A model generated the notes under the pieces. The model was not told the DNA's origin and did not search any database. It saw only the letters and a list, made by a program, of their open reading frames with translations. Below, piece by piece: positions 13,347 through 25,253 of a stretch of 64,000 bases of DNA. Position numbers and translations under genes: made by a program. Position 1 is the stretch's first letter, and each line of letters begins with the position of its first letter. This DNA is from Raffaelea ambrosiae (taxonomy: Eukaryota; Ascomycota; Sordariomycetes; Ophiostomatales; Ophiostomataceae). The stretch is from NCBI GenBank assembly GCA_002778195.1, contig PCDI01000009.1, positions 190,291 through 254,290 on the forward strand, written 5' to 3'.

Positions 13347-16300
13347 CTATCTGCGTCTGGTGTGGCGCCCCAGCGTCACGGCTGTATCTGAGGTCCGAGA
13401 TATGGCTGTAGATGAGTTGCAGGGCTGGGTCTGCTGCGGGACTGGTGGTTGTAGGCCGGCAACCGTTCGAAAAAAAAAAGGCGGTGCTGGCGCAATGGTG
13501 CTGTAGCGCGTGCCAAGAACACAGAGTTAAGGTGGTGGGGAGCTTGTGTGGGCGAAAGGGGCAAGCAATCAAGCTTAAGAGAGCTCTCAGGACTGCGGCG
13601 TTCTCGGCGGGTTAAGCGAGGAACAGAACAACAAAGCGAGAAGCGAGACCACGCGTGCAGCTCGAGAAGAGGACGTGAGCTTGGGATCGCCTCGATTTCA
13701 ACAATTTGGCGCTGCGTCCAAAAGAAAAAAATCAATTCTGTTTTGGCTCAGCTTGACTCAGCTTGACAGGAGCAATGGCGTCTGCCTAAGGGGGAGCCCC
13801 AACAAAGCTGGAAGCCAGGGAGAGGAGGATGAAACTGATCCAGCGAGCCAGCGGCGACAAAGGACAGAGGATGAGGATGCGACGACTGCAAGGCGCAGGA
13901 GAGCAAGGCACAAAAGAACGAGGCACACAAGAGCGAGACGATGCTGCTTGTTTAGGAAATGCCAACCGACCCTCTTTACGGGGAAGCCAGGGAGGCAATG
14001 ATGTCAGGACGCCCACAGGAAGAGCGCAGGGTAAGGATACTCGATGTGTGTAAGAAATGGATGGGGGGGAGGGTGGCGCCAGGACAGTGTGTCTGGCGAG
14101 GTATGGAGTATGGGTGCTGGGCTTCTTTTTATGAGTCTCGGTTTTTGGTGATGCTAGATTCTCAATTCCCGTTTTTTGTGCGTTCTCCCCCTGACAAATG
14201 TTGCAAATGGCAGGCGCGGTTGCGTACAGCGCGGAGCAGTCCTACGGGAAAGAGCCAGGAAAGCGCCAGGAAAGCGTCAGGAGGCCGGGGTGGGCAGGAG
14301 CGCTGGCGACTGGAGCTTCCTATGCCGCCCCGTTGGAAAAAGCGGGACCGCAGCTGCGAGGCAGGAGCGAAGCACACGCGCCCACACATCCAGCGTGCTC
14401 CTGCCGCTAGCACACAGCTAGGCCGGCAAGCCCAGCCCGCCGGCCCCGTGATAACTCAATTCTATACAGCACCTCTAATCATAGCACATGGGCGTACATG
14501 AAGCAAGTCAGGCATTGGGAAGGTATCATTGAGAGTTAGACCCGGGCCCTGTGATAAACGCTGTACCTCAATCGATGGCAGCTCTATTCATAGCACACAT
14601 CTTGCACACAGCTACGGGCGTGCATGAAGCAGATCAAGAATCGGAAGGCACCATCGAGAGCCAGACCTCGTCAGTCCAATCCGAGCACGGACTATTACGG
14701 AAAAAGTGCAAGGCAGGTGCGAACCCTGACCGCCATACCGCCAACCAACTGCAACGTGTGCACACCACACCTGCCTCTCCAATTGCTTATAGATAAGGAA
14801 CTGACGACCCTTCATGCTAGCCTCCTGTATTGTCCCTTCTCTGTCCTTTTTCGGTTCCTCCCACCCCTCTTTGGTTTGATTTTTTGGGGGGGGTTTTTTT
14901 TTTCTTTGCTTCCGCTCCCTCCTCTGCCCACCGCTGTTTGCCCGTTGTCTCTAAAAGGGGTTTTGGTGTTTTTTATGTTTTTTTTTTTTTGCCGGGTCTG
15001 CGGCTGGGAGCTTGCACCTGCAGCTCCCCGGACAGACCATACAGGTTCTCAACGAGACCCAACAATAATACCGACGAGGCGGTCCTGGCTCGGCAGTGGG
15101 GCAACTCTGAGTTTTGTGCCTGTGTATCGGCGCGTGAGTATTTGAGCAGTTCTGAGCACACCGTAGCTCTGAGTAGCTCGCAGCACTCGCAAGGGCATCT
15201 CTGTTGTGTGTGTGCATTATTGTGTTCTCTGTCCTATGTAACTAAATAACTACTCTAGCCAACCCCTCTTCTGCCGCATATTATGGCACGGCAGCACGGC
15301 ACTGAAACACGAATTACAGCGGGTCCTCTTGCTGGCCAGTCCGGCAGAGCGCAGCCTTCTCAGGTCAGCAACGGCCGCTTGGCCCCGTTCGATCGACTGG
15401 GAAACGAACGAGGGTCAAAACGGCAGGTCATAGGCAGGTATTTTGAGACTCGACCGACGAGCAGTGGTCTAAGGTGCCCGGATATAAACATCGGAGAAAG
15501 ACTCCAATTATTCTGTGGAAGTACGAAAACGTAACCGGTTGCAAGGTCGAACCAGTAAGACTCGGATAATGTCAGGATCCGAAGAAGCTCAGGTACAGAG
15601 GACCGAAACATTATACGGCGTAATGTAGGCAGCGTGTCCTGGGTCACTCTTAGCCCGTAGATCGCTCGATTCTTGCCCGACGCCGAGCTTCCTAGTTTGG
15701 ACAGGAAGCATTTCCCGCCCCAGTCTGGCAGTAGTCTGGCAGTTCCAGCCTGGCTTGACTATCGCCAGAGCATTCATGGATTTACTCGCGTGACTTCTGA
15801 AGCCGTAGCGGGTCCCTGGTTGTCAGTGTCGTCACCGACATTGCCAGATGGCGCGTGGCGACACCAGTCTATGACAGACACAGCTGTGAGACCGAGAGAG
15901 ATAGCCATAACTGGACCCCTACTGGCCCGTGGTGTTTTTACCCTACGTTCCTTCCCTGACGCCTCCCCCATTTCCCTCCCAAGAATACCCCCATACCTGC
16001 TCTCTCCGCATTTCCCTCCTGTAGCTCACCATACTAATCAGCCACGGTAGCAAGGCCCCGCCGCTCTGACCAATAGGCTGCCCTCTATTGAGAATCTTGC
16101 CCCAGATGCTTTGCCCATATGCCGGCCCCATGGCGAACTGGAAGACACAAGATGCGGGGGATGTCCCCCATGGGCTTTCCGCACTTGTATATGTAGGGGG
16201 TGCAGGTGTGTAGGGAAAGCAAATTCCCATGTCGGGAATTCTCCTCCTCCTTCTCCTCTTTTCTCTTTGCTTAAATCTCAGTCCGCGGAAATGATGATTG

Positions 16301-18063
16301 TGCGATGAAACACGACTCGCATCCATCACAGACTTCATCCTCGCCTCATTTCAACATTGCCGATGACTAGATCGCGTTATCATGGCCCTGCTTCTGTTTC
16401 CATACCATTGAAGGGTGGCAGATAAACACCACATTCTTGTCAAGGAGTTATGGCCAACTAACATTCCAACCCAGCCAAACTCCAGCCCATAAACACCACG
16501 TCGAATCCGGCCTTTCCGCGTCGTGATGGTTGGAGCAACAACGTGACATCTCGATTCCGAGAATTCTAATCTGTCGAGCTTTCTTCCGTTTTTGCCAATC
16601 CTTTCAGCACATCTTCATACTGGCATCGATACATCACTCGCTGGAGCATCGCTGTGCCTGGCGGCAGATCTCGGCCTCGCTAGGGAAGACCCGCATCTGC
16701 CCTGGGAAAGTGCCGACTGGTTTTGGGAGCAGAGCCAGGTGTCCACGATGGAGCCTCTCATGCTAGCCCGGAACCGGCAACTTCTGCCGTCAACGGATGC
16801 CAGAGCCGTCTGGAGACAGAGGAACCCGACAGCATGCTAAAACGCATAATCTTGCTATCTCGGCTGCGAGGCGTCAACAGTACTAGGAGCAACTATTCCT
16901 AGCGACCTCGATTGAACCTGCACCATCACACCACTTGGCTAAGCTGCTTCAGGCTGTGCTCACATATATGGAGTATTCCATGACGTTCATTGCTGGTATT
17001 ATGGTGCCAATAAACGATTGTGTGGGCCTGCGAAGCATCATTAGCACGATTCCTCTTCCAGGACGCACTGAAATACATTGCCTGTGAATGGCTGGCCTGC
17101 TAGTGGATCCATATCGCAAGCGTGGCGGCCAAGGATCGCTCTCCACGGGGAAATGCCATGCCGAGGACATTGTCGACGATGCCTTGGCTGGCGTTTGTGC
17201 AGCAGAATGCGGAGTGTGTTCTCAGCGCTCCCCGTGATATCTACTGGCCACGGCGACACCACACAACACGCAGACAATGCACGCTCGTCGCTGCTTGTTT
17301 GTCGCAGGATGTGCACCACGGAACAGCAATACCCCGGAAGAGCTGTATCTAGGACAATAGATCGCAGTCGGCGACACAGCATTTGCACTTGCGCCATAGG
17401 CGCCACGGTGGAGCAGCTCAACAGCAGCAACAACAACTGGCTTGCATCAGCAGATTTTCATGACCAGCATCGCCTTGCGTGACTGCGACAACCGCTTCTT
17501 CCCGTGCTGCCCGTGTTTTGGCCTTTTCACGTGAAAGCGCGGACAAAGCGAGGGCGGCCGAGCAAGTGGAAATTTTTGACTGGCTGGCGCAGACCGACTG
17601 AAAGAACCAGGGTAGGGGGATTTCACCCACCCCAGAAGACACCAGAAGGCCCCAAAAAAAACCCAGTCGAGGAGGCAAACAGAGGGAGAGCACCGAGCCT
17701 CGGCAAAAAAATCCGCCAAGTAGAAGGCGAGGAGATAACGGCAGCGCCCAACCCATTGCCAGTCCGGGGATGGCGTGGTACTCCGGACTGGGTCTGTACT
17801 GGATACCGTACTAGTTTCACTGGGGCAGATGCGCTTAGCCGAGCTTCACAGCGGCCTACTAAAGACCGTCAGTCGCTGCCCTCTTGTGCACGAGAAGCCC
17901 AGGGTCTTGCAGTTCCAACTTCCACAATTCTGTTTGCCGAGCGCCGAGAGAATCTCTTCATTTTTTCTGGATTTTTCTCTGGATTTCCTGCCGCTCCCCG
18001 AACACATTCTGCGTCTTCTTTCAGTCCGACAGAACACCCGCAACTGCCGAATTAGCCGCCACC
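13347..18063. other. Intergenic region between divergent genes
   Basis: 4.7 kb between the start of the ABC transporter (-) and the start of the peroxidase (+). No supported gene. It contains a diverged direct repeat at 14443-14666 and a pyrimidine-rich stretch near 14830-14995. Both flanking promoters should lie here, but I could not assign a convincing TATA element. Confidence 0.6.
14443..14666. repeat. Diverged direct repeat, two copies of about 100-120 bases
   Basis: Copy A spans about 14443-14542 and copy B about 14545-14666. Shared landmarks in the same order are GTGATAA, CTCAAT, TCATAGCACA, GGGCGTRCATGAAGCA and a 3' block around ATYGAGAGYYAGACC. Most differences in the 3' block are C in copy B against T in copy A. 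Copy B carries extra bases in two places. Confidence 0.7.
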
Positions 18064-19092
18064 ATGACGGGCAGCCCGAACGACGATAAGCTGGAGGCGG
18101 TCCGCAAGGACATCGTGCAGCTGATAAAAAGCCAGCCTGAGTACGACGACGGCAGCCTGGGCCCGGTGCTTCTGCGTCTCGCATGGTAAGTCGCAAACGC
18201 TGATGGAAAGCCAAACTAATCGCCCCCGGATGCCGTAGCCCAGGCCGCTGACACTTTTCCGCTTCCCCCGCACAGGCACTCTGCCGGCACATATGACCTC
18301 GAAACCGACACGGGCGGCTCCAATGGCGCCGGTATGCGCTTCACTGCCGAGGGCACCGATCCAGCGAACAACGGTCTCGAATACGCGCGCCTTTTCCTCG
18401 AGCCGATCAAGGCCAAGCACCCCTGGATCACATACAGCGACCTGTGGACATTGGCTGGTGCCGTCGCACTGAAGCAAATGGGTGGTCCCGAAATCAATTG
18501 GCAGGGCGGCCGGACCGACTATGTGGACGACTCGAAGCTGCCACCACGGGGCCGTCTTCCCGATGGCGCACAGGGTGCCGACCACCTGCGGCACATCTTT
18601 TACCGGATGGGCTTCAACGACCAGGAGATTGTGGCCCTTTGCGGCGCGCACAACCTGGGCCGGTGTCACATGGACCGGAGCGGCTTCGACGGCCCGTGGG
18701 TCAACAACCCGACTCGATTCTCGAACCAGTACTTCCGCCTGCTCAAGACGCTGGACTGGAAGGAGAAGGTCTTGGCCAACGGCGTCAAGCAGTTCACCTA
18801 CTATGACGAGGACACGGAGGAGGAGCTGATGATGCTGCCGACGGACATGTCGCTGACCACCGACCCGTCGTTTGCGCCGTGGGTCGACAAGTACGCTCAG
18901 GACAAGGACCTCTTCTTTGAGCACTTTTCCGCCGTCTTCACCAAGCTTCTGGAGCTGGGCATCAGGCGTGATGCTACCGGCAAGGTTATCAATACGGATA
19001 ACGTCAAGGGCGGCTATATTTCCGCGCCAAGGAAACTCATGGCGCCGGTGAAGCCACGGGGAGCGGAGGCAGCAGCTGTCGCCAAGCTGTAG
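18064..19092 (+). CDS. Cytochrome c peroxidase-like class I haem peroxidase
   Basis: Exons 18064-18185 and 18276-19092, 312 residues; the intron splits the codon of Trp41. It reduces hydrogen peroxide with a protein or small electron donor. Distal haem-pocket residues are Arg38, Trp41 and His42 in RLAWHSAGTYD. The proximal ligand is His166 in ALCGAHNLGRCH. Trp182 of GPW and Asp231 of LPTD match the Trp191 and Asp235 positions that define the compound I radical site in yeast cytochrome c peroxidase. No presequence precedes the fold, so this resembles the short fungal CCP2/ascorbate-peroxidase-like branch rather than the mitochondrial enzyme with a targeting peptide; cytosolic location is inferred. 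The ATG follows GCCACC, a good Kozak context. Confidence 0.93.
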
Positions 19093-20603
19093 TTGTATGT
19101 GCGAAGGAGAGAGACAATCTTCTGCGGGACGAGGCGACAGGCGAGACGATGCTAGCGGCGAGAGTTACGGACCACGTCAATCACCACACCATAGACAGCC
19201 CAGAAAGGCGAATCGTTTGGTTTGCATTCTCGCTATAGAATTTAGACTCTTTAGAGTAGAACCGAACAAACAACCGGTCAACTAAGCACAAGCGATAGCG
19301 GGGACGTCGGTGGACGTTCGGTGGTCTGTGGAAGAGTCGCGCCAGATGTTGGAAGCGGGGGGAGAAGCTAGGGAGAGCACAGGCGTCTCGGCCCTGGAAA
19401 GGGAAACTTGTATATCCAAAGGATGTGTAATTTAGAACTATTTGGCGAAAGTTATAAAAATGCCTGTTGAGGTCCTTCCTTGTCACTCAATACGTCGTCG
19501 CCCACTCTTGCCCCCTTCATTTAAACCGATTGTTATGAGGAAGGAAAATGGCTTCTGCTTCGAGCCCAGGTTCTGGGTCGCTTTGCATTCTCGTCCATCT
19601 CGATGTGCCAGGATGCAGATTCGCTAGGCTACGGTAGCAGGAGTGTCGACTCTCGGTCTCGCTTGTTCTTGGTAGCTACTATTCCAGGAATCTAGTGCGC
19701 TATTGTCAGCTTCCTCCCATTTCTGTCTCGTGTTTGTTGGCATCTTCCTAACACCTGCCGGCTCTTGTCTGTTGGCGTGTCATCTCGGCCATCCTGGTTC
19801 TACTGGGCACACCTGCCAGGTGGCATTGCCAGTTCTGCGTGGGCAAGAGCGATTCTAACACGCGGTGTCACGGGTGTGACTCCGACTTTCCTCGCCAGGC
19901 TTCGCTGACGGTCAGGGTGCTCTTTGGCTGGATTTCGCCGATATTTCCTTGACATTTCCTAGGGTTTTCGGGTGTCCTATGTCCAGATGCCCCTGTCGCG
20001 TGCAAGGAATGGCCGAGGGCGGTGGAGGTGAAGGGCAAGCCGACAGTAAAGAAAGAAAGTATCATGTCAGAGCTTCTTCATCCCCCCCTCACAATGTCCT
20101 ATTTAGGAAGGAACGACTCATACAAATTAGGAAAGAACGAGCGAGACAAACCACCCAACCATGGAAGCCACGAAGCCGTATCTCTTTTTGGTCACGCACG
20201 CTGGACCGTTTTCTGCCAGAGCAAAAAAAAAAAAAAAGAAAAGAAAAAAAAAGAAGAGAAAAGACGCAAGTGACATTCCCTTCATCTTGCTGTCAGATTC
20301 AAGGGGGGAAAAGGAGCTCCCGACATCCCACGACGTGGTAGCACAACACGAGACCGCCATCCCCAAAGAATCACCCGAGACCCCTGTTTGTTCTCTTATT
20401 CGAGGTACGCAGGGAGGGGTTTCTTCTTCTTCTTTTTCATTTCCTGTGATATAACCGCCACCTGGACACCGATTGCAAGGCATCGTGAGATTTCCGTCAT
20501 TTCCCTACTGCACCCAAGCATCCTGGCTGTCTCCAAACAAGACATTTTTCTCTTGTTCTAATACTCCCGACGGTATCGTGCGACAGCTTCCTGCAGGTCA
20601 GCC
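19093..20603. other. Intergenic region
   Basis: 1.5 kb between two genes on the plus strand. No gene supported. An A-rich tract lies at about 20222-20268. It should hold the 3' end of the peroxidase gene and the promoter of the rhodopsin-domain gene. Confidence 0.6.
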
Positions 20604-22449
20604 ATGGTGACCAAATACGGACCCGAGGAACCGCTGTTCTTGATTCTGATCATCTTTTTGATTCTGGGATGGGTTGCCTGTCTGCTCCGTGCCTGGGTCA
20701 AATTGGTGGTCATCACGAAGGTCACGGCCGATGACTACTTGATGCTGGGGGCTATTGTGAGTCCGATCGCGGGTGGGGGCATTTTTTCTTTTTTCTTTTT
20801 TCTCTTTTGAGAGTACCGTCTGTTCCATGGTGGATAAAGTCTTCTAACAGGTCCTTCCAGCTGATTTATTCGGGATATGCAGCAGCTGGCCTCTACGGCG
20901 TGATCGAAGGTGTCTCGGGCTTCGTCAATGGTATCTCGCCTGAGCAGGCCGCAGTCGGCCTGCGCTCCTGGTGGCTGTGCGAAGTGCTGTACCCGCCGCT
21001 TACGCTGCTGGCACGTACATCCGTCGCCGTGTTCCTGCTTCGCATCGCCGTCCTGTCCATCCATCGACGCATCATCCAGGTGGCCATTACAGCGTTCTGG
21101 GTTATCACCATCCCGCTGTTCATGGTCGTCGTATTCCAGTGCCACCCAGTCTCGTACTTTTGGATGCAGCCCATACCCTCGGTGCCACGGGGTACTTGTA
21201 TGGATCCGCATGTGGTGTTTGCCGTGTCCGTTGCACACTCTGCTATGAGCGCATGTTGCGACTGGACTCTGGGAATCCTTCCGATTGCCATGCTGTGGAA
21301 TGTGCAGCTCAACAAGCGGACCAAGCTTACGCTCTGTCTGCTGCTGAGCATGGGAATCTTGTGGGCACGCTCCTCGGTGTTCTCTCCTCAATGATGCTGG
21401 TGCTGACGTGTTGCTCACTGTAGTGCCGGCATTGCCCTCATCGTTCGGATTACATACGTCCATCCCTACCCTGTATCTGTCGGGTTTCTCTATGATTCCA
21501 TGTAGGTTTTGCTTCTGGGCTGTCGCTGATCTTCTTTCTCTTCCACGATGACTAACCAGACAGTAATGTTGCCAATTGGTCCATCTTGGAACCGTCGGTA
21601 TGCATCATTGCTGGCTGCCTAGGGACACTGCGTCCGCTGTTCAGCCGATATGGCTTGCCTGGAAAAAAGAAAAGAGCGTCCCGCCGCTCTACGAAAACAG
21701 GGGACGGACAGCACCGAGGAAGTCCTGATATTAGCAGTACTATGTACCCAAAGCATCCAGGCCCTGGTGGCATGTACACAACCTCCACTGGCTGCGTGGA
21801 GGGTCTCCAGACAACGGCGACAACAACCCGGGTTGGCAATGACGTGGATGCAGCTGTTGGTCTAGACAAAGAGAAGCAGCTGTACCTCGAAAGCTCGCCC
21901 AACGGTCAAAGCAGCAATGGGGGGGGCTCTAGCCGGAGCGTCAGCAATGGCAGTGGCATTGACACTGGCAGCAAAACTGCAGGCGAGCCAACTGCCCAGC
22001 ATTCGCACGTTTCTCGTCGATCTATCGACTCGTCACTATCGTCCAAGCTTGCTTCGTTCTCGTCGCTCCCCATAGATCTACATTTTCTCCAGAGTGACCA
22101 GTTCCAAGAGCCACAGCAGCAGCAAAGGATACAAGCGCAGCCAGCTCAACACGCCTCGAATCCCGCTTTGGCTCCTTCACGGCCACCGCCTCCAGCCGAG
22201 GCACCACCTCTCCCTCCACCCACGCCCCCTGCTTTTCCCGCACCATGCCACATTGTGGTCGAGACAACCACAAAGGTCGACTACGACAAAGCACCTTCAG
22301 CAACTACTAGCATGCCCTCAATCAGTGGCCGAGGGGCCACGATGGGCTCAGGCCTGGAAGAACTCCCCAAGTCAAATACTTTCCAGGGGCACACGGTGCA
22401 AATTTGCGGGCCACCCGTCACACCAAAATCCAAGCCGGGCAAAACTTGA
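20604..22449 (+). CDS. Fungal rhodopsin-domain (Pth11-like) integral membrane protein
   Basis: Four exons: 20604-20756, 20861-21360, 21424-21501 and 21564-22449, 538 residues. The first 250 or so residues hold seven hydrophobic segments with the usual pattern of this fungal family: a first helix ending in WVACLLRAWVKL, the acidic DDYLML motif at the start of helix 2, and a GIALIVRI helix after the third exon junction. No CFEM domain precedes it. The C-terminal half, after the basic stop PGKKKRASRR, is a long cytoplasmic tail rich in Ser, Pro, Gln and Thr with no recognisable domain. Members of this family are annotated as putative receptors or membrane sensors and their ligands are largely unknown. 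Acceptor at 20860 was chosen over 20850 because only it keeps the frame. Confidence 0.85.
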
Positions 22450-22912
22450 GCATGCTCAGCTCAAATGCTCCATATCTTACTGCTTTTTATCTTTCTTTCT
22501 CTTGTGTTGTTTTTTTTCTTTTTCTATTTTCTTTTGGGACTTCGGCGACAGCTTTGCTTCATTGTCAACGCCAGTTGACGGCAAGACTAGTCGACAGAGG
22601 GCAATTCTTTGATTATCAGGAGTTTATGGTTTGATATCAAGTGTGGATTTCTGATACGCCAGTCTTTCTTCAGGAGTGCCGAGAAGTCATGTTATATGAG
22701 CCGCAAGGGAAGTGATAGGAAAAGGGTGGGACAAGTCATTTTACTTTGCAACAAAACATGGTTGAGAAAGGAGCTGTGGTACTTTCATTTGCTGTACAAC
22801 TTTGTTTCTTTAAACGATAAAACGCCAGAATGATCAATGATACAACATGTACTGCTACACAGTCAGTTGCAGCAAACGATATGATGAGCACACCATGCAC
22901 TTAGTCGTACAC
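22450..22912. other. Short tail-to-tail intergenic region
   Basis: 463 bases between the convergent 3' ends of the rhodopsin-domain gene (+) and the CVNH gene (-). T-rich just after the first gene (22480-22540). No ORF or repeat of note. Confidence 0.6.
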
Positions 22913-23625
22913 TCAGTTGGAGCGGTGTGATGTTTTGTTCCCATAGCGGCCGTAGCAGCCCAGAGCTCCATCATTGTCTACAAGAACGGTATCTGTGTTC
23001 GTTAGAGACTGACTTCGGGGCTGGAGGAGTGGCTGAAAGGACCTACTCAGATCGAGAATGCTGTTGTGCTCGGCCCCTTGGCCATCGCGACACGCACAGG
23101 CCAGGCCGACCGTGAGTTGCTGAGTGTAGGCCGGGTGGTCGGGTGTGCTGCCGGCCGCGCCTTGAGTTTTGGGATCGCCAGTCAGGCGGCCAAGGCGGGT
23201 GTAGCAATTTGTGCAGCCGGCGGTGAAGTTTCCCCTGGGGATGGGGGGTGTTAGACAAGAACATTTCTCGTCTGTCTGTGTGTTCTCTTCTTCTTTTTTC
23301 CCTTACAGACGCACCTGCTCTGACCCGCAAGAGACCCTCCATTGTTGCCCACACAGTCGTTGAGATCGATCCTGGGAAGTGTTGGATGTCAGTATCGTCT
23401 TGTCTTTTTTTGTCAGCAGACCGCACGTAGAGAGACTGACCATGTCCAGTCGTAGGAAAAGTCGGCTGTGTCAAGGTTGTTGCAGTACATCCCGATCCAG
23501 TAATTATCAGAGAGCTTGTTGGTGGCAACATTGCACGAGCTGGAGAGGGAGAGTAGCTGGGCAGCGGAGAGCCGGGGGGCAGCAAGCAAGACGGCGGCGG
23601 CCAGAAGCGAAGTCGACGGGGTCAT
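22913..23625 (-). CDS. Secreted cyanovirin-N-homology (CVNH) domain protein
   Basis: Four short exons on the minus strand: 23625-23441, 23371-23315, 23234-23047 and 22992-22913, giving 169 residues. Residues 1-22 form a signal peptide (hydrophobic core LLAAAVLLAAP). The mature part matches the CVNH layout: an SSSCN start, IDLNDCVGNNGGSL in the first repeat, an internal Cys-rich insertion with GCTNCYTRLGR, then SILDLNTVLVDNDGALGC and a C-terminal GNKT. The two DLN...NxGxL blocks are the hallmark of the internally duplicated CVNH fold, which in known members binds high-mannose or other glycans. All four exons were needed to rebuild both blocks, and each junction preserves frame. Extracellular lectin-like function is inferred. 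The inserted Cys pairs suggest extra disulfides. Confidence 0.8.
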
Positions 23626-25253
23626 GATTGGTGCCGAGTTTTATTTGTTCAGTCGTTTGTTCAGTCACTTGTCTCTTTGTTTCCTTCTTTGCTGTTGAGA
23701 AGGTAAACGAAAATCCCATGCGTGCCGTTTGTCTTATGCTTGAAGGTGAAGGAGCGACTGACATCCCCGAGCACACACAAACGCTTGGCAGCAACAAAGC
23801 ATCAACAATATGGCCTACCCAAAAGCAAGCGAAGTGAAAGCTGAAGGAAAGAAGAAGACCAACGCAGAAAGTCCTATACCTTCGTTGCTTACTTGGCTCT
23901 CTTTATACGACGAAGAGACACGGATACTGAACACTCGCATCGATGTTTCGGGTACAAACAAGAACGATCCACGAGACCAGTACGAGAACATTCAGCGATT
24001 CATAGTTCTATGGTCAAGACATGTCGTCACTTTTCCTCCTCCAGAGCGCCGACCTTGTGTTCACATCTGGGATAAGGGTGGGATTGTTAGTCTGTCCGCG
24101 TTATTCTATCTGTTGTGGCCATCTCTGGAGGTCAGTATGTTTCCAGTCTTGTCTCTTTAGCGTTGATGTTCGTATCACAAGACAGCAAAGATTGCGCCAT
24201 GTTCGTTGTTCAACACAGGTTTAAATACAGCTCGAGACATTGACCTCCTGTGGCACCTGGACGCCCTACCTTGCAGCCGTTCAGCCATTACTCGCGGCAG
24301 CCACAGGTTCGTGCCAGATGAGAGACAAAAGAAGGCGTTCGTCACACAGAGTTCAAGTCAATCAAGGAAGGAGCCGAACAAGAGCTCGAGGAATGTCTCT
24401 CTTTCAGCTGTGGATCTCCGCCGGCTAGTTGGGTCTGGTTCAAGATGTTATTGGACTGCATACGTAGCCATTGTCGTCCTTTCTGTTTCTCCATGTCGCT
24501 TCTAAGCTTTTGAGCGACCACACGATCTGACTCGTGAAGTCAGAGCATGAAATCAAGGGCGACTTCCCCTGGCAATATGCAAAAATGCCGTGCTTATGTG
24601 AGATGCAAAGGATCACGGTAGATCGGATGGCCGGCCTCCACTGCAACTGTCTACTGGAGGCGGGCGTGCACACTTTTGTCCTAGCTTGCAGTTGTATGGA
24701 TATATGCTCATCCATTAATTGTGGTTACAAGACAGAGTGTGTGTTGTTATGGTACACAAGGTGCAGGATCCTAGGTTTACTGGAAGGAGTGCTCGTCGAT
24801 GCAAAACCGTTTTGTTTCATTTGTTTTCCTTTTTGGTTGACCTTTTCCGTGATAAATGAGAGAAAAAAATATGAACCAAAGCCGTATTACATTAATCCTG
24901 CGCCCTGCAAACCCAGATATACCAGTAAGACACACACACACTGGACAAACGAAAGGGACGCTCCCCTTTTGTGTGAAGAATAGAAAAAGACGCGAACCAA
25001 GAAACAAAGTTTGAAAAAAAAAAATTGCATTTGATCCAAAAAGTGATGTGCTCAGACAAGACCAAATTGGGAATTAATGAGAACCAAAATACCAACATGA
25101 TACCGAGAATAGAGAAATGCAAACCACCCGGATTGGCACGGCCAGACAATCAAAAGAAGGCTGTCCCTATGCCACTATGCATATTTTCTGTATGTCCAAA
25201 GAGAGAAGAAAACGAAAAAAAAAAAAGCTCATCAAACAATTCTCTCCTTCTCT
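23626..25253. other. Intergenic region
   Basis: 1.6 kb upstream of the CVNH gene and downstream of the wall-protein gene. Only short, unconvincing frames are present. A-rich around 24840-25050. No repeat of note. Confidence 0.6.

Noticed and set aside
16895..16965. tRNA-like promoter boxes on the minus strand (TAGCCAAGTGG and GGTTCAATC)
   Set aside because: The two boxes are only about 12 bases apart, and no acceptor or anticodon stem can be formed.
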